A DNA stretch of 64,000 nucleotides. Origin: Carettochelys insculpta. Taxonomy: Eukaryota; Chordata; Testudines; Carettochelyidae. Under the pieces are notes generated by a model. It made no database searches, was not told the origin of the DNA, and worked only from the letters and a program-made list of their open reading frames with translations. Both the position numbers and the translations under genes were made by a program. The stretch spans positions 78,044,298-78,108,297 of the forward strand of contig NC_134138.1 in the NCBI RefSeq assembly GCF_033958435.1, given 5' to 3'. Shown in pieces: positions 43,107 to 53,895 of this stretch (positions are counted from its first letter, which is position 1; every line of letters begins with the position of its first letter).

Positions 43107-43542
43107 GGCTGTGTCTACACGTGCCCCAAACTTCGAAATGGCCATGCAAATGGCCATTTCGAAGTTTACTAATGAAGCGCTGAAATGCATATTCAGTGCT
43201 TCATTAGCATGCGGGTGGCAGCGGCGCTTCAAAATTGACACGCCTTGCCGCCTCGCGGCGTGTCCGGACGGGGCTCCTTTTCGAAAGGACGCCGCCTACT
43301 TCGAAGTCCCCTTATTCCCATGAGCTCATGGGAATAAGGGGACTTCGAAGTAGGCAGCATCCTTTCGAAAAGGAGTCCCGTCCGGACGCACCGCGAGGCG
43401 GCAAGGCGTGTCAATTTCGAAGCGCCGCTGCCGCCCGCATGCTAATGAAGTGCTGAATATGCATTTCAGCGCTTCATTAGTAAACTTCGAAATGGCCATT
43501 TGCATGGCCATTTCGAAGTTTGGGGCACGTGTAGACACAGCC
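43107..43542. mobile_element. 436-bp near-perfect palindromic MITE (family P1)
   Basis: Two 218-bp arms meet without a loop at TGAG/CTCA (43324/43325). I count about nine mismatches between the arms by eye. Ends are GGCTGTGTCTACACGTGCC on both sides. Flanks are ATA/ATA (extendable to ATATA), giving a short target duplication. Each arm holds smaller palindromes such as CGAAATGGCCATGCAAATGG. No coding capacity. Copies: 20331-20591, 53042-53477, 55376-55508 and 58140-58576; this is the youngest-looking. Confidence 0.92.
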
Positions 43543-44559
43543 ATATACTTTTTTGCACACTTACAAGATTTATACTTTGTTACAAAGATTACAAGGTTTA
43601 CACTTTGTTCTTTAGTTGCCAATAGCTAGCATGTAACAATTCAGAGATCTATTATTGAATGTGCACAAAGAAAACAAAAGGAAAGCAATACACTTAACAG
43701 GTCTGATTCTCACCCCTGCATTACCAACGTGGCGTGGCAGCATTTTCACTCAATCCCTTGGGAAGAAGCAATAATAACGAGGAAATGGGCATCTGCTAGG
43801 ACCTCGGGAGGCAAAGACCCTCCTGACTCGCAGGTAGAGGTAATTGGAGCTCAGTATAGAGGGGCTGCCGGACCCTTACTTTACACCCATTGGGTCACAT
43901 ACGCTCTTCCTTATCTCAGGATCCCAAAGGCTGGTTCATGGACATGTGCATGGGGTGGTCAGACAGGCCCCATGATACCTGGGTGTTTAGGTACATGTGG
44001 CTGGCCTGGTGTGCATGATGCAGGAGGGCACCCAACTCCCCCTGCGGGAGCTGCTGGTGGGAAACATCACCATGGCCCCCTGCATTGTGGCCAATTCCAC
44101 ATACCCCCTACAAGGCTCATGAGGCCCACAACAGGATACACCGACCCATCCCAGGACCTGTTCAATGCACACCTGAACCAGACCAGAAACGCTGTTGAGT
44201 GGGCATTCGGACATTTCAAGGGGTAATTTCGGTGGCTCCTGACAAGGTTGAAGGTCAGCCTCCCTAATGTGCCCACAGTCATTGTGGCCTGCTGTGCTCT
44301 CCACATTATTGTGGGAAGCAAACAGGAACTCTTCATGCAGGGCTGGGCTGCTGAAACCGGCACCGGGTACAAGCAACTGCCTACTGCCCCAGTGTCCCCA
44401 GGTGCAAAGGATAGGGTGCAAGTCAGGGAGGCCCTGAGTGAGGCCTTCGCCCAGGACCTGCAGTGACCCTCCTCCACTACACACTCCCTCCCACACTCTC
44501 CACCCCTCACCACTCCCCCAATACATGATAGGGATACGGGAATAGGAGTGGAACTCACA

Positions 44560-45700
44560 TATAAAACTAAAGTGTAGCAAACACAGATTTATATTATAAA
44601 CTTCAAAACATGTGCTGTCAACTATACACAAGGGGGAATAATATACAAGAGGGATCCAGGGGTGGCACTGGGGGAGAGACTGAACTTGAGGGAGGGTGCT
44701 GGGGTGAAAAGGGAATCAGTCATCCACCAGGATGCGAGGCCAGAAACCACAGAAGCCGCAGTTTCCTCTACCTTCCCAGGTCTGGGGTCTCCTGTGGGGC
44801 TGGGACCACAGGGAAGCATTTGGCTGGGAAGAGGTCTGGTGGGAGCAGGGCAGCGCTGGGGAGGCTGCAGGGGGAGTTGCAGGGGAGGCTGGGGGGGCGG
44901 GGGCTGCAGGTTAGGCTGGCGCAGGTGGCAGAGGTTGGTTGAGGCGGGTGGCCACAGCCTGCATGAGGTTTCAAGGCAATCTGCCACCCTCACCCATGCC
45001 ACGCAGTCCTGGAGCAGGGCCATCATGTGTGTGACAGTCCAGTTCGCTGCTTCCTCCTCATCCCCCCAACAGTGATGGTGTCCAGCCTGGCGGTGACACC
45101 ACACAGCCTCAGGCTGGGGTGGGGTGCTGCCCTCCTGTCCCTCGGCTGGTGGGGGTGGCAGACTTGTGGAGAGAGAAGGGGACAGAGGGGCAGTCCATGA
45201 GTCCTGTGTCCTGATCTGGGGGCCAGGGCCCCCACTCCAATGGCTCCCACTCGCCCACTACTGCCTGAGAGCCTGGGGGCCCCATGGGATACTGGATGCA
45301 GACATGGCCCCACATGGTAGGGCTTGTCCTGGGATCAGATGCCCCCCCGGCATTCCCTCCCTGGCCATGCAGAACATGGGGCTGCACAGGGGAGCAGTCG
45401 CTGAGTGTCATGCAGGTGACTAGCCACCTGCCAACTGTGGCAGGGATGCCTTCCACTCCCCCAAGCCTCTAAGGCATCCCAAACACCAAGGGACCCCTGA
45501 GAGACACGGGGCTCCTGGCTGCTTGCCCTTGGTGCAGGGGGCTGGGGGTGCCAATATCTGGCCTGTTGTCGGGAGGGAGGGAATGCAGCTGAGAGCTCAT
45601 GCTCTCCCTGCTGCTAGCACACTCTCTTCCTGTCCTGGGTTGCTGGGTGTGTATTTCCTTAAATGTGGCCAGCAGTGATCCTAGAGGCCCGCCTGGGGCA
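44560..45700 (-). pseudogene. Myb-like partner remnant (E7)
   Basis: Minus-strand frame 45104-44622 contains DEEEAANWTVTHMMALLQDC and a proline-rich stretch, resembling the C-terminal exon of the Myb-like genes of E3b and E8 in position and composition. No Myb domain is readable; the N-terminal exon is lost or too decayed. ACTATACACAAGGGGG and ATATACAAGAGGG spacer motifs at 44624-44652 separate it from the transposase, as in the other copies. Confidence 0.45.
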
Positions 45701-45995
45701 ACTAGAGTGTCTCCACACTTCCATGGGTGACTGTCATGGCAGACCTGCTATTTCGAAAGAGTGGACCATGGAGCGTATACATGCGTCTTATTTTGAAGTT
45801 ACACATCGAAATAGGGTGCTATTCCCAGTACAGGAATGGAAGAAAGACTTCGAAATAGCCCCTGTTACTTCAATCTCAATTTTGAAGTGGCATTTAATGT
45901 ATGTAGATGCTCTGCGGGGGTTTTCAAAAGAAGGCCTTATTTCAAAGTTATTTTCTAAATAAATTGCTAGTGTTGACACAGCCTAAATAGTTGCA

Positions 45996-46192
45996 GAGAG
46001 GTAACCATATTAATCTGTATCTTCACAAAACAAAAATACAGTCCTGTAGCTCTTTAAAGATTAGCAAAATAATTATTTTAGGTGAAGAGCTCTTGTGGGA
46101 CAGACCCATGAAAAAGTAGGTGTATCCCATGAAAACTCATCACCTAATAAATTATTTGTTACTATTTGAAGTGCTACAGGACTGTATTTGTT
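45996..46192. mobile_element. MITE, 'gggacagaccca' family P3
   Basis: Inverted halves around 'ggacagacccatgaaaaagt', with TGTAGCTCTTTAAAGATTAG left and TTTGAAGTGCTACAGGACTG right. It sits 12 bp beyond the E7 end. Confidence 0.6.
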
Positions 46193-47239
46193 TCACTAAA
46201 TAGTTATCATTTTGAAAGGCCTCTAACTATCTGATTTAAGTATGACAATATAGCAGGAGGCTTTCAAATATATTTTGGAGTAGTTTTTGCTGCTTTTCAG
46301 AGGGATCACAGAGACAAGGATCTCCATGATGGCTGTCTGCAAGCAGGATGCTATCAAATAAGTAGCTCATATATAGTGATGAGCTCTCACATTCTCAGTT
46401 TAAAAGGAAAGGGATCATCTTAGTTCTCTTAAAACCCAAAACTGATACATTAGAAATCTTTCCTAAGGCTGTACAGACATGGGAGGTAAAGAATGGCTCA
46501 TATCTCAGGCGCATGAACCTTAAAATGAAAGTGAATGGATTGGATACCGACTGAAACATACACAAGAGAATTTTCCAAACCCTTCAGGCAAAACTTGAGT
46601 GTGATCTGCTGCACCGACAATGCTAGTCCTATTAAAGTGTCTGTATATCAAAAGTCTCACATGCCTCAATTTCAGGCTAAACAGAATTTGCAATTCAAAA
46701 TAAGGACTTAGCAAGTGGCTCTTTGCTCATTTTCCAAACAACAATTTGTGTTAATTTACCAAATGTTCATGATAGACATAAAACTTAGCCTTGGTTAAAC
46801 AGGCAGGCAGAAGGAAAAACTACTAAAATTTGCATCTGTAGTTTTGGACTGCAATACTTAGAATCTCATTTAATGGAGGACTGTTTCTTTAATGATTTCT
46901 TAAACCCAAATCCTTTTCCAGGGATCTGTACTTGGATATCACCCTGCAAATGCATTCCTCCATCCCTTGATCCCTGGAGATTCCCATTCACTAGAGCTTC
47001 ACACAACTGAGGCTCCATGGCAGTGTTTCCTCTATTTTTTTCTGTCTGTGGGCAGAATATACTTTGTTATGTGCACCAAGGCATGTTCAGGTGTGCACCC
47101 CCTATAGAAACACATGCCACCAACTGTGGGTGGCTGTGTACACTCTGCCAATCAGCTGAGCAGAGCTTGACTCTCTCCTAGGCAGCTACCCAAATGCTCA
47201 TTTTACAGAGAATACTGATCCATGGTGTAGGCGTTCGGA
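46193..47239. other. No gene recognised
   Basis: AT-rich. The part at about 47022-47130 ('tctgtctgtgggcagaatat', 'gttatgtgcaccaaggcatg') looks like a dispersed repeat that I cannot name. Confidence 0.4.
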
Positions 47240-47299
47240 GCTAGGGCTGTGCCTGTGGCTCCGGAGGGGACCGCAGCCACACCGGCGGTCCTGGGAAGC

Positions 47300-47600
47300 A
47301 CAACCCTTGGCTCAGGGCGGCGCAGCACCAGAAGGGTTACAACACAGGCGCAGCCCTAAGTTCAGGGCGGGCAGCAGTTTACAATCTATGGTACAAGCCT
47401 GGCCCAGCCCTCAGTCCAGGGCAGGGCAGCAGTTCACAATCTATATCACAAGCCCATCCCAGCCCACAGTCCAGGGCGGGGCAGCAGTTCACAGTTTATA
47501 GTACAAGGATGTGAGCACAGGCCCAGCCCTCGGTTTGGGGCGGGGCAGCAGCACAAGGGTTTGGCGCACAAGGGCTTGAGCACAGGCCCAGCAAGGGCTT
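47300..47600. repeat. Minisatellite, about 60-bp unit
   Basis: Four to five imperfect copies built on CAGTCCAGGGCGGGGCAGCA followed by GTTCACAATCTATRGTACAA and a GCCCAGCC segment. It is GC-rich and directly precedes the proline-rich reading frame on the other strand. Confidence 0.8.
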
Positions 47601-47676
47601 GCCCCATGAGGGAGGGGTTAGGGGGTCTCAGGCCCTCCCACTCCACTGCAACCCAGCCCGGGGCCCTGGGGGTCGC

Positions 47677-48096
47677 TCACACACGACCACGGCGGTGGGG
47701 ATCCAGGCCGCAACACACTGCCATGGGTTTGGGACCGTCGTTCCCTGGGCCACTTCTTACCTCTGCCTCCACTGGGGGAAGGTCCCAGTCCATCTGGTCA
47801 GGGGGTCCCGCAGGGTTGGCCCCCTCCAGATTGTCCACCTTTGGGGGCTCTGGCCAGTCGGTCATGTCCACATCATTGGGGTAGTCTGGCGGGGGTAGCA
47901 CGGTGGGCCCGAGGCGATCCTGGGCCTGGGGGCCGCCGGGGTCCACTGGAGCTCCAGGGCAGGCCGCTCCTAGGGCCTCGGGGTCTCTCACCTTCATCGG
48001 TCTGGCAGGGCCCGGGGTTTCCTCCAAGGCGGGGGGTCTCCAGTGGCTTGAGGGTCCTGGCAGGTCTGCGAAGTCCGGGTAGGTTCCCTGGGGCAT
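47677..48096 (-). other. Proline- and acid-rich open frame of unknown nature
   Basis: A 139-codon minus-strand frame starting MPQGTYPDFADLPGPSSHW, rich in Pro, Asp, Glu and Gly, inside a GC-rich block (47240-48400). No domain is recognised. On the same strand GC-rich sequence continues upstream to about 48400 and the 60-bp minisatellite lies downstream. It may be a fragment of a retroelement rather than a host gene; there is no homologue in the window and no splice or promoter evidence. Confidence 0.3.
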
Positions 48097-48479
48097 CCGA
48101 ATCCTTGGCTGGCCTGGCTAGTCTGGGCCGCTGGGGGCTTGCTCCTCCGGACCGGTTGGGCAGTGGCGGGCTCTCTGCCCCTGGTGCCGGGGAGCTCGTG
48201 AAGACACTTCTTCCCTGCCTGGAGGCCCAGGCTTTAATGGGTCCCGAGCCCCACCCTTGGCCCTTCTGGCTCTGGGTGCCGCCCTCTGAGGGGCAGGCCA
48301 CTGGTGTTCTGGCTCCGGGCCTGCCCACCAGGGCCTCTGCGCAGCCTCCTCTGCCTCTGAGTCAGCAGGAGGCCACACCGGCTCACTACACATGGGATTT
48401 GGAAGTGGGGCTCTGAACAGCAAGGTACCAGCATAGACTATGCAACTGCTTCTTATAGTCAATCTATCTTTGTTGTGCA

Positions 48480-49790
48480 ATAAAATAGAAGCCTAGTAGG
48501 AGTTTAAGTACCATGAGTATGGGTTATTATAGGAACTGAACTGAGAGAACTAAATAACACCAAAGTGCTGCATTCTGACTAAAAAATACATATCAATAAA
48601 TAGTACAGTTCAGATAAATAATTCATCCAAAATTGGAGAACTTGGACTTTCTTATGAGCTTTGTAGTTAGCTCTTGAGGTAAAAACACCATAAATGAGTT
48701 CGTCTCAGAGTATCGTCCTTCACATTTTTTGATGTTAAAGGACGAGGATCAAATGCATAGGATAGTTCTTCTTTCCTCCTGCCCCATGTAGGAAGAAGGC
48801 ATCTAGCTCTGAATCTGCATCTCTCCTAATTAGAACCAACAGTGCTCTCCTTTACCTTGCTTTCAGTAATGGTTCCATGGCTTGCACAACAGAGCATGGG
48901 GCGGCTTTAAAGTGGATTTTAAAAGATAGTGCACAGTGGATAACAGGTAAAGACAGATTTATGAGAAAATTATTTATATATTTCAGACCTTTTATAAGGC
49001 TAATGATGTGTATGATGCCATTTCATAATTCTGATGTATTTCTTAGGATTTACAATGGAGGCACAAGGTGGCTGCAAGGCAATACCTTTCATTAGACCTT
49101 TGAACTTACACAGAGGTCATTTCTTTCACCAATAGAAACTAATGTAATAAAACATATTACCTCACATCAACATGTGTCTCTAATATCCTGGGCCCAGCAT
49201 GGACACTGGAATCAATGGCATTCAATTGCCTCTGGAAATTTTTCTTGCCATTCCTTTTGGGTGATTCTTTGCATATGAAACACTATAATTTCTATACTAA
49301 AAATTATCGTTCTTGTCAAGACTGCTAGCACATCAGGAGTGCTTCGAGTAAGACACACCAGTCTATTCTGCCTCCTGCACTCTTTATCTGTGTAAAACAT
49401 TCTATTTATTACCAATTTTCCCGTTAGAGATCTCTTGTCTCAGCTTTATGATTGTTCCTAACATTGTTACACAGATGTTTGCTCTATATTGTTGAACGAA
49501 CCTAGGTACTGTTTAAATTGTCAGGACCAATTATATGCCATGTGTGCTGCAAACTGGGTTAGGACGGCATTTGTACTTTACTTGAATGCGTGATACAGGC
49601 TCACTCCATGGTGAAATTCACCTTTATTCAGAGAACTAGTGTTGGATGCTATCTCCCATTGAAGCATCATGGTAGGGTGGAGCAGGGGAGTTGTTAATGA
49701 AGACCCATGGAGATCCTCTGTTCATCCAGTATGCCACATAAGAAAGGTTCTGGATAGGCTAGCATGGAAACTGGGTTAAGGCACTGGATA
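48480..49790. other. No gene recognised
   Basis: AT-rich sequence without recognisable elements. Confidence 0.45.
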
Positions 49791-49794
49791 GGGC

Positions 49795-50150
49795 AACTAT
49801 ATCTCCCTGTTCCAAATACGAGACAGGGAGATATAGGCAGGAGGGGTGGCTCCTCCCAACTCCACCAAGCCCTGGGGAGCCAGGAGGGAAGTGACAGCTG
49901 CTGGCACTCCCTGGGAGTCCTGGGAAGTGGCAGCCACCCACAATCCCCACAAGCCCCAGGGAAGCAGCGCGAATGTGGCAGCCTCCTGTGCTCCCCTACC
50001 TCCCCAAGGCTCAGGGAAGTGACCCCTGCTAGTTGGGACGGGGGGACGTCCCGAACACAGGACAATTAGTCCCTTTCTAAAACTAAGACAGGAAGTTATG
50101 GATATGGAACTATCCCACCCAATACGGGACAGATGGTCACGTGTGCACTG
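49795..50150. repeat. GC-rich dispersed repeat with self-complementary ends
   Basis: Contains TATATCTCCCTGT and its complement ACAGGGAGATATA close together (49797-49835), then GC-rich copies of 'gggaagtgrcagc' and a 'gacgtcccgaacacaggaca' region. Class unknown. Confidence 0.35.
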
Positions 50151-50589
50151 GAGGATCTGTAATTGAATGCCTCCACTGACTTTCCCACACTGTCCATGTA
50201 ACACAGAGGGGTTGTGAAAGTTCTTCCAGCTCACAGACACTATAGGAGGAACAGCTGTAGACTCTCTCATTCTGCTCACAGACTGGGAGAATAAATTTTG
50301 CTTTCAACATTTCACTACATATTTTTGGCTTTCCTGGTAATAAATACAGTAACTGGAAAATATTAAAGTGTATTTGCTTCATCAGAAAGATCTACATCCC
50401 AAGTCCTTTACTGATGCACTTCAAGGGCTCTTACCTGAAATTGTCCTGGGAGAGCAGCGTGTTGGTCTGTGGTTCAGCCTAATGATGCATCCAGTATTGA
50501 GACCCTGGTGTGGTCTTACTGGCAAATATAGAACAGTTTCTCTAGTCACTTCAGCACTTGACACTGTATGGATGAAATTCTGACTTTGT

Positions 50590-50776
50590 ACAGGTTGGGC
50601 CCCTCTAGTCCGGCAACCATGGGACCTGACCAGAGCCAAACAAGAGAGTTTTCCTGACCATGGGAGGTCAATATTGTCTAGCATCATTACCAACCACTTC
50701 CACTGTTTACTGGGCTCTTAGAAGACATTTAGGGGTAAATTAGAACTAAATAACAGCACAGAACACAGAACACTGA
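50590..50776 (+). repeat. Dispersed repeat, second copy (see 39285-39565)
   Basis: Starts ACAGGTTGGGCCCCTCTAG and shares GGGCTCTTAGAAGACATTTA with the inverted copy at 39285-39565. Possibly Tigger-like; weak. Confidence 0.4.
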
Positions 50777-50778
50777 GG

Positions 50779-52520
50779 GGCTGTGGCCACACAAACAGCT
50801 CATTAAGAAAATTATTTCAAAATGAGGGGCAATTTCGAAATAAGCAGGAGAGCGACTACACAGCAGCTGCTCATTTGAAATTAATTTCAAAATTAAAAGG
50901 TGTTAATTGCAAAATCGTTCTTCCACTCCCATATTGGGAATAACACCTCCTTTCTATTTTAATTTAGAAATGAAAAGTGTGTAGCCGCTCCCTGGCTGCC
51001 ATTTCAAATGAAAAGTCCTCCACAGAGCCGGCCCCTCCCACCAGCTGCCAGAGCTCTACGGCTGTCAGCTGCGGGTGCCTTAAAGCTGCAGGGAAACAGA
51101 AACCCCGCGCAGGAAGCTGAGAGTGTGCTGGCAGACATAGGATCATGAGGTGGCCAGACGACATGCCGTAGCACCCCCAGCAAGTGACACCCCACAGTGG
51201 CTGGACCAATGGCCAGCAGCCAAAACCCCCAAGATCCCCTTGGAGCCAAGGGGTCCTGGTGGTGGGGCTCCCAGGGCTCTGGGCAGCCCCCAAAGAGGAG
51301 GGAGGCCGTCTGGCTGGAAGCTGAAGTCCGGGACCTGCTGGCTGTCTGGGGAGAGGACATCCTGCTCAGGATGGAGGGGTGGAAGAGAAATGCGGACGCT
51401 TTTGCCTGCCTCACCAGCAACGTCGCCGCAAGGGGCCACCCCCTGTGGACCTCCAATCAGGTCCTGTCCAAAGTCAAGGAACTGCGGCAGGGCTATGCCT
51501 GAGCAAGGGACTCAGCCACCTGCCCCTACTTCAAGGAGCTCCACCAGCTGCTGGGAACTAGGGAGGCTACACTACCTGAGGAGACCCTGGACACAGTGGA
51601 GCCAGAGGGGCAGGGCGAGGAGCCCCAGCCAGGACCCTCGATGGCTCCTCCCTACAGCAGGCCCCGAAGTACCTGCTGGCACCAGGGACAGCAACAGCAC
51701 GAGTGAGGGACTGCTGTGCATGGCTGAGCACTCCAAGGGCCCTAGCCGGGCCACCTCCACCCAGACCTCCCCTGAACCACCTGAGGAATCCTCAGGTAGG
51801 ACCGGGCGTGGGGTGCCCTGGTCATGCAGGGGAGGTGGAGGTCCCCAGTGCAACCGGTATGGGCCTGGCACGTGGCCACGGGCCAGGGACCCGGGGATGT
51901 CCTTCATCATTGCCGGGGGGCCCACATGGGGCCATGGGCTGCCATGAGGGTCAGACTACGTTGACGGACACCACAGAAGACAGGCCGCCCCAGAGCCCCT
52001 CACCACAAGCAGGGTGGGATGGCGGTGGGGGCAAGGCTGCTGGCCCACGGTATCCAGGCTTATGACTACCGGGGCACCACCCTCTCACCTTATGTCTTCA
52101 CAGCCTTGCTATCTGCCTGCCAGCCCCTCCCCCCCAGCCCCTCTTGACATGCCCAGGAGCCCCACAGCAGCAGAGGAGGGCAAGGGGGCAACACTTCCCC
52201 GAACTGGGTGCCATGGTGGGAGGAGCCACTGCTGCAGCTGGGCAGATGATCTGGTGGCAACCCACACAGCTGCATGGCAGGAGCAGAACCACTTGCTGTG
52301 GGAATGGCTCTCCATGGAGCGGGCAGCCTGGGACCAAGTAGCTGGGTATCTCGACACCCTGACCCAGGCTATCGCCAACTGCCTGTCCCAGCCACCTGCC
52401 CCATGGATGGCCTTTCCTGCAGCACCCCCCAGGGCTCCAGCCTCCACTTCCTCCCTGGTACCCTCCTCTTCCCTGCCACCCCCTCTGCCCCAACCCCTTC
52501 TCTTCCCTGCCACCCCCCTC
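50779..52520 (-). mobile_element. Harbinger fragment E8 carrying only the Myb-like gene
   Basis: Begins GGCTGTGGCCACACAAACAG at 50779, the Myb-side terminus; subterminal sequence has AATTTCGAAATAAGC-type motifs. The element is in the orientation opposite to E1, so its Myb gene reads on the plus strand. No transposase is present: after the Myb C-terminal exon the sequence abuts a family F MITE at about 52521. A CCTTAAAGC box lies near 51080. Confidence 0.65.
51197..52520 (+). pseudogene. Myb/SANT-like Harbinger partner pseudogene (E8)
   Basis: Exon 1 includes AVWLEAEVRDLLAVWGEDI, KRNADAFACLTSNVAARGHP and SNQVLSKVKELRQGYA, then TGA at 51500-51502 in place of the expected Arg codon (E1 continues RAQD), and resumes CPYFKELHQLLGTREA. 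A donor CTCAG/GTAGGA is at 51793-51796; exon 2 starts about 52104 after TGTCTTCACAG and reads AAWQEQNHLLWEWLSMERAA with a proline-rich tail. Apart from the nonsense codon and small shifts the gene is recognisable end to end. Confidence 0.7.
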
Positions 52521-52754
52521 TTCCTCAGCTCAGAAGAAGGGGCCTCCGGAAGAAGGACTTCCTTCCAGAAGCCCCCCTCGGAGGCCTCACTTCTACATGG
52601 CATTTTGGAGTCTAGAAGAATGGTCTTCCAGACTCCAAATCATGTGATGTCATGATAATGAGGCGAGGAGAATTTGCATCCATGCCTCATTAGCATCTTT
52701 CACTCCATGTATTAGCATGCCACTTCTGAAGGAAGTGGCCTGTGTAGAATGGGC
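52521..52754. mobile_element. MITE fragment, family F
   Basis: Shares 'gaagaaggggcctccggaag', 'tcttccagactccaaat' and 'catgcctcattagcat' with 29546-29785. The right terminus, inverted, reads GCCCATTCTACACAGGCCAC. The left part is lost at the E8 junction. Confidence 0.6.
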
Positions 52755-53041
52755 TGTAAGGAACAAAATGCCAAATGAATCTCACTTTTACCAGCTTCAG
52801 TCCAAATTCTGCAGCACTTAAAATCAATGGAAATATTGCCATTGACTGGGATGGCAAGCAGTTTTAGTCTCTATGCCTCCCTATGACTATGCATGCTTAT
52901 TTCATATGCCTTTCTACAGTCCCTGTATTCTGATGCACTCAAGACATCAAGGATGCTTGGAAACAAAGCAGGAATGATGATCAGCTGCAGATAAGGATTT
53001 TTTTTTTTTACAGTTTACTAATTGTGAAACCCAAACTATAT

Positions 53042-53477
53042 GGCGGTGTCTACACTAGCCAAAAACTTTGAAATTGCCATACAAATTGCCATTTCGAAGT
53101 TTACTAATGAAGTGCTGAAATACATATTCAGCACCTCATTAGCATGCAGGCAGTCGCGGAACTTCGAAATTGACACAGGTTGCCACCGCACAGCTTGTCC
53201 AGACAGGGATCCTTTTTGAAAGGACCCCAGTTGCTTCGAAGTCCTCTTATTACTATCTGCTCATAGGAATAAGGGGACTTCGAAATAGGCGGGGTCCTTT
53301 CAAAAAGGAGCCCCGTCTGGATGAGCCATGCGGTGGCGAGCCGCATCAATTTCGAAGTGCCGCAGATGCCTGCATGCTAATGAAACGCTGAATATGTATT
53401 TCAGCGCTTCATTACAAAACTTCAAAATGTCCATTTGCATGGCCATTTCGAAGTTTTTGGCTAGCGTAGACACGGCC
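53042..53477. mobile_element. Palindromic MITE, family P1 (436 bp)
   Basis: Same length and internal order as 43107-43542: GGCGGTGTCTACACTAGCC at the left, GGCCGTGTCTACGCTAGCC (inverted) at the right, centre near 53259 with TTATTACTATCTGCTCATAG. More mismatches between arms, so older. Flanks (TAT, AAT) do not match exactly. Confidence 0.85.
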
Positions 53478-53480
53478 AAT

Positions 53481-53892
53481 GGGTGTGTCTACAAATGCAT
53501 TCCTCTTTTGAAATAGGTATGCAAATAAGGTGAATCAAAATGCAAATGAGGTATAAATTTTCATATTTAGCTCCTCATTTGCATATTCTAATTTTGAAAG
53601 CGCTTCTTTGGAAAGAAGAAAGCCAGTGTGGATTCTACTATTTTGAAAGTAAACCCAGCTTTGAAATAATCCTTCTTCCCTTTATTTAATGGGAAGAAGG
53701 ATTCTTTTGAAGGTGGGTTTACTTTTGAAAGAGCAGAGTCTACACTGGCTTTCTTCTTTCAAAAGAAGCTCTTTTGAAATTAGAATATGCAATTGAGGTG
53801 TAAAATATGCAAATGTATATTTCATTTGTGTCTTCCATATACCTCATTTGCATACCTCTTTTGAAAGAAGGAAGCACTTGTAGACACAACCA
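53481..53892. mobile_element. Palindromic MITE, family P2 (412 bp), AAT duplication
   Basis: Ends GGGTGTGTCTACAAATGC and, inverted, GGTTGTGTCTACAAGTGC, flanked by AAT on both sides (53478-53480, 53893-53895). The arms meet around CCCTTTATTTAATGGGAAG. It abuts the P1 copy so closely that the AAT is also the right flank of P1. Confidence 0.85.
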
Positions 53893-53895
53893 ATA

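Larger units (their letters stand above)
42240..44466 (+). pseudogene. HARBI1-like transposase pseudogene (E7)
   Basis: Exon 1 (about 42240-42549, donor GTAAGC) encodes YPTSTEWWDHFMLGEWGDN, FRMTRKTFEELCHWL and EQFGVGKATIRAV, with three in-frame stops. The start of exon 2, including the first catalytic Asp block, is absent, replaced by unrelated DNA. It resumes near 43923 with WFMDMCMGWSDRPHDTWVF, then several frameshifts, VANSTYPL, and finally RLKVSLPNVPTVIVACCAL and GTGYKQLPTAP to the TGA at 44464-44466. Non-functional. Confidence 0.75.
41736..45983 (+). mobile_element. PIF/Harbinger copy E7, decayed but bounded by TAA duplication
   Basis: Left end GGCTAAGTCTACACTACAT at 41736; right end, inverted, GGCTGTGTCAACACTAGCA at 45983; TAA on both sides (41733-41735, 45984-45986). 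It contains the TTAAAG box (41980-42000), transposase exon 1 (to 42549), a foreign stretch with a tandem duplication and a palindromic MITE (about 42660-43920), the second half of the catalytic exon (43920-44466) and a Myb-like remnant on the minus strand. An old copy of a third subfamily. Confidence 0.8.

Noticed and set aside
43229..43456. Two near-identical 60-70 codon frames on opposite strands
   Set aside because: They are the two arms of a palindromic MITE, so the same sequence is read twice.
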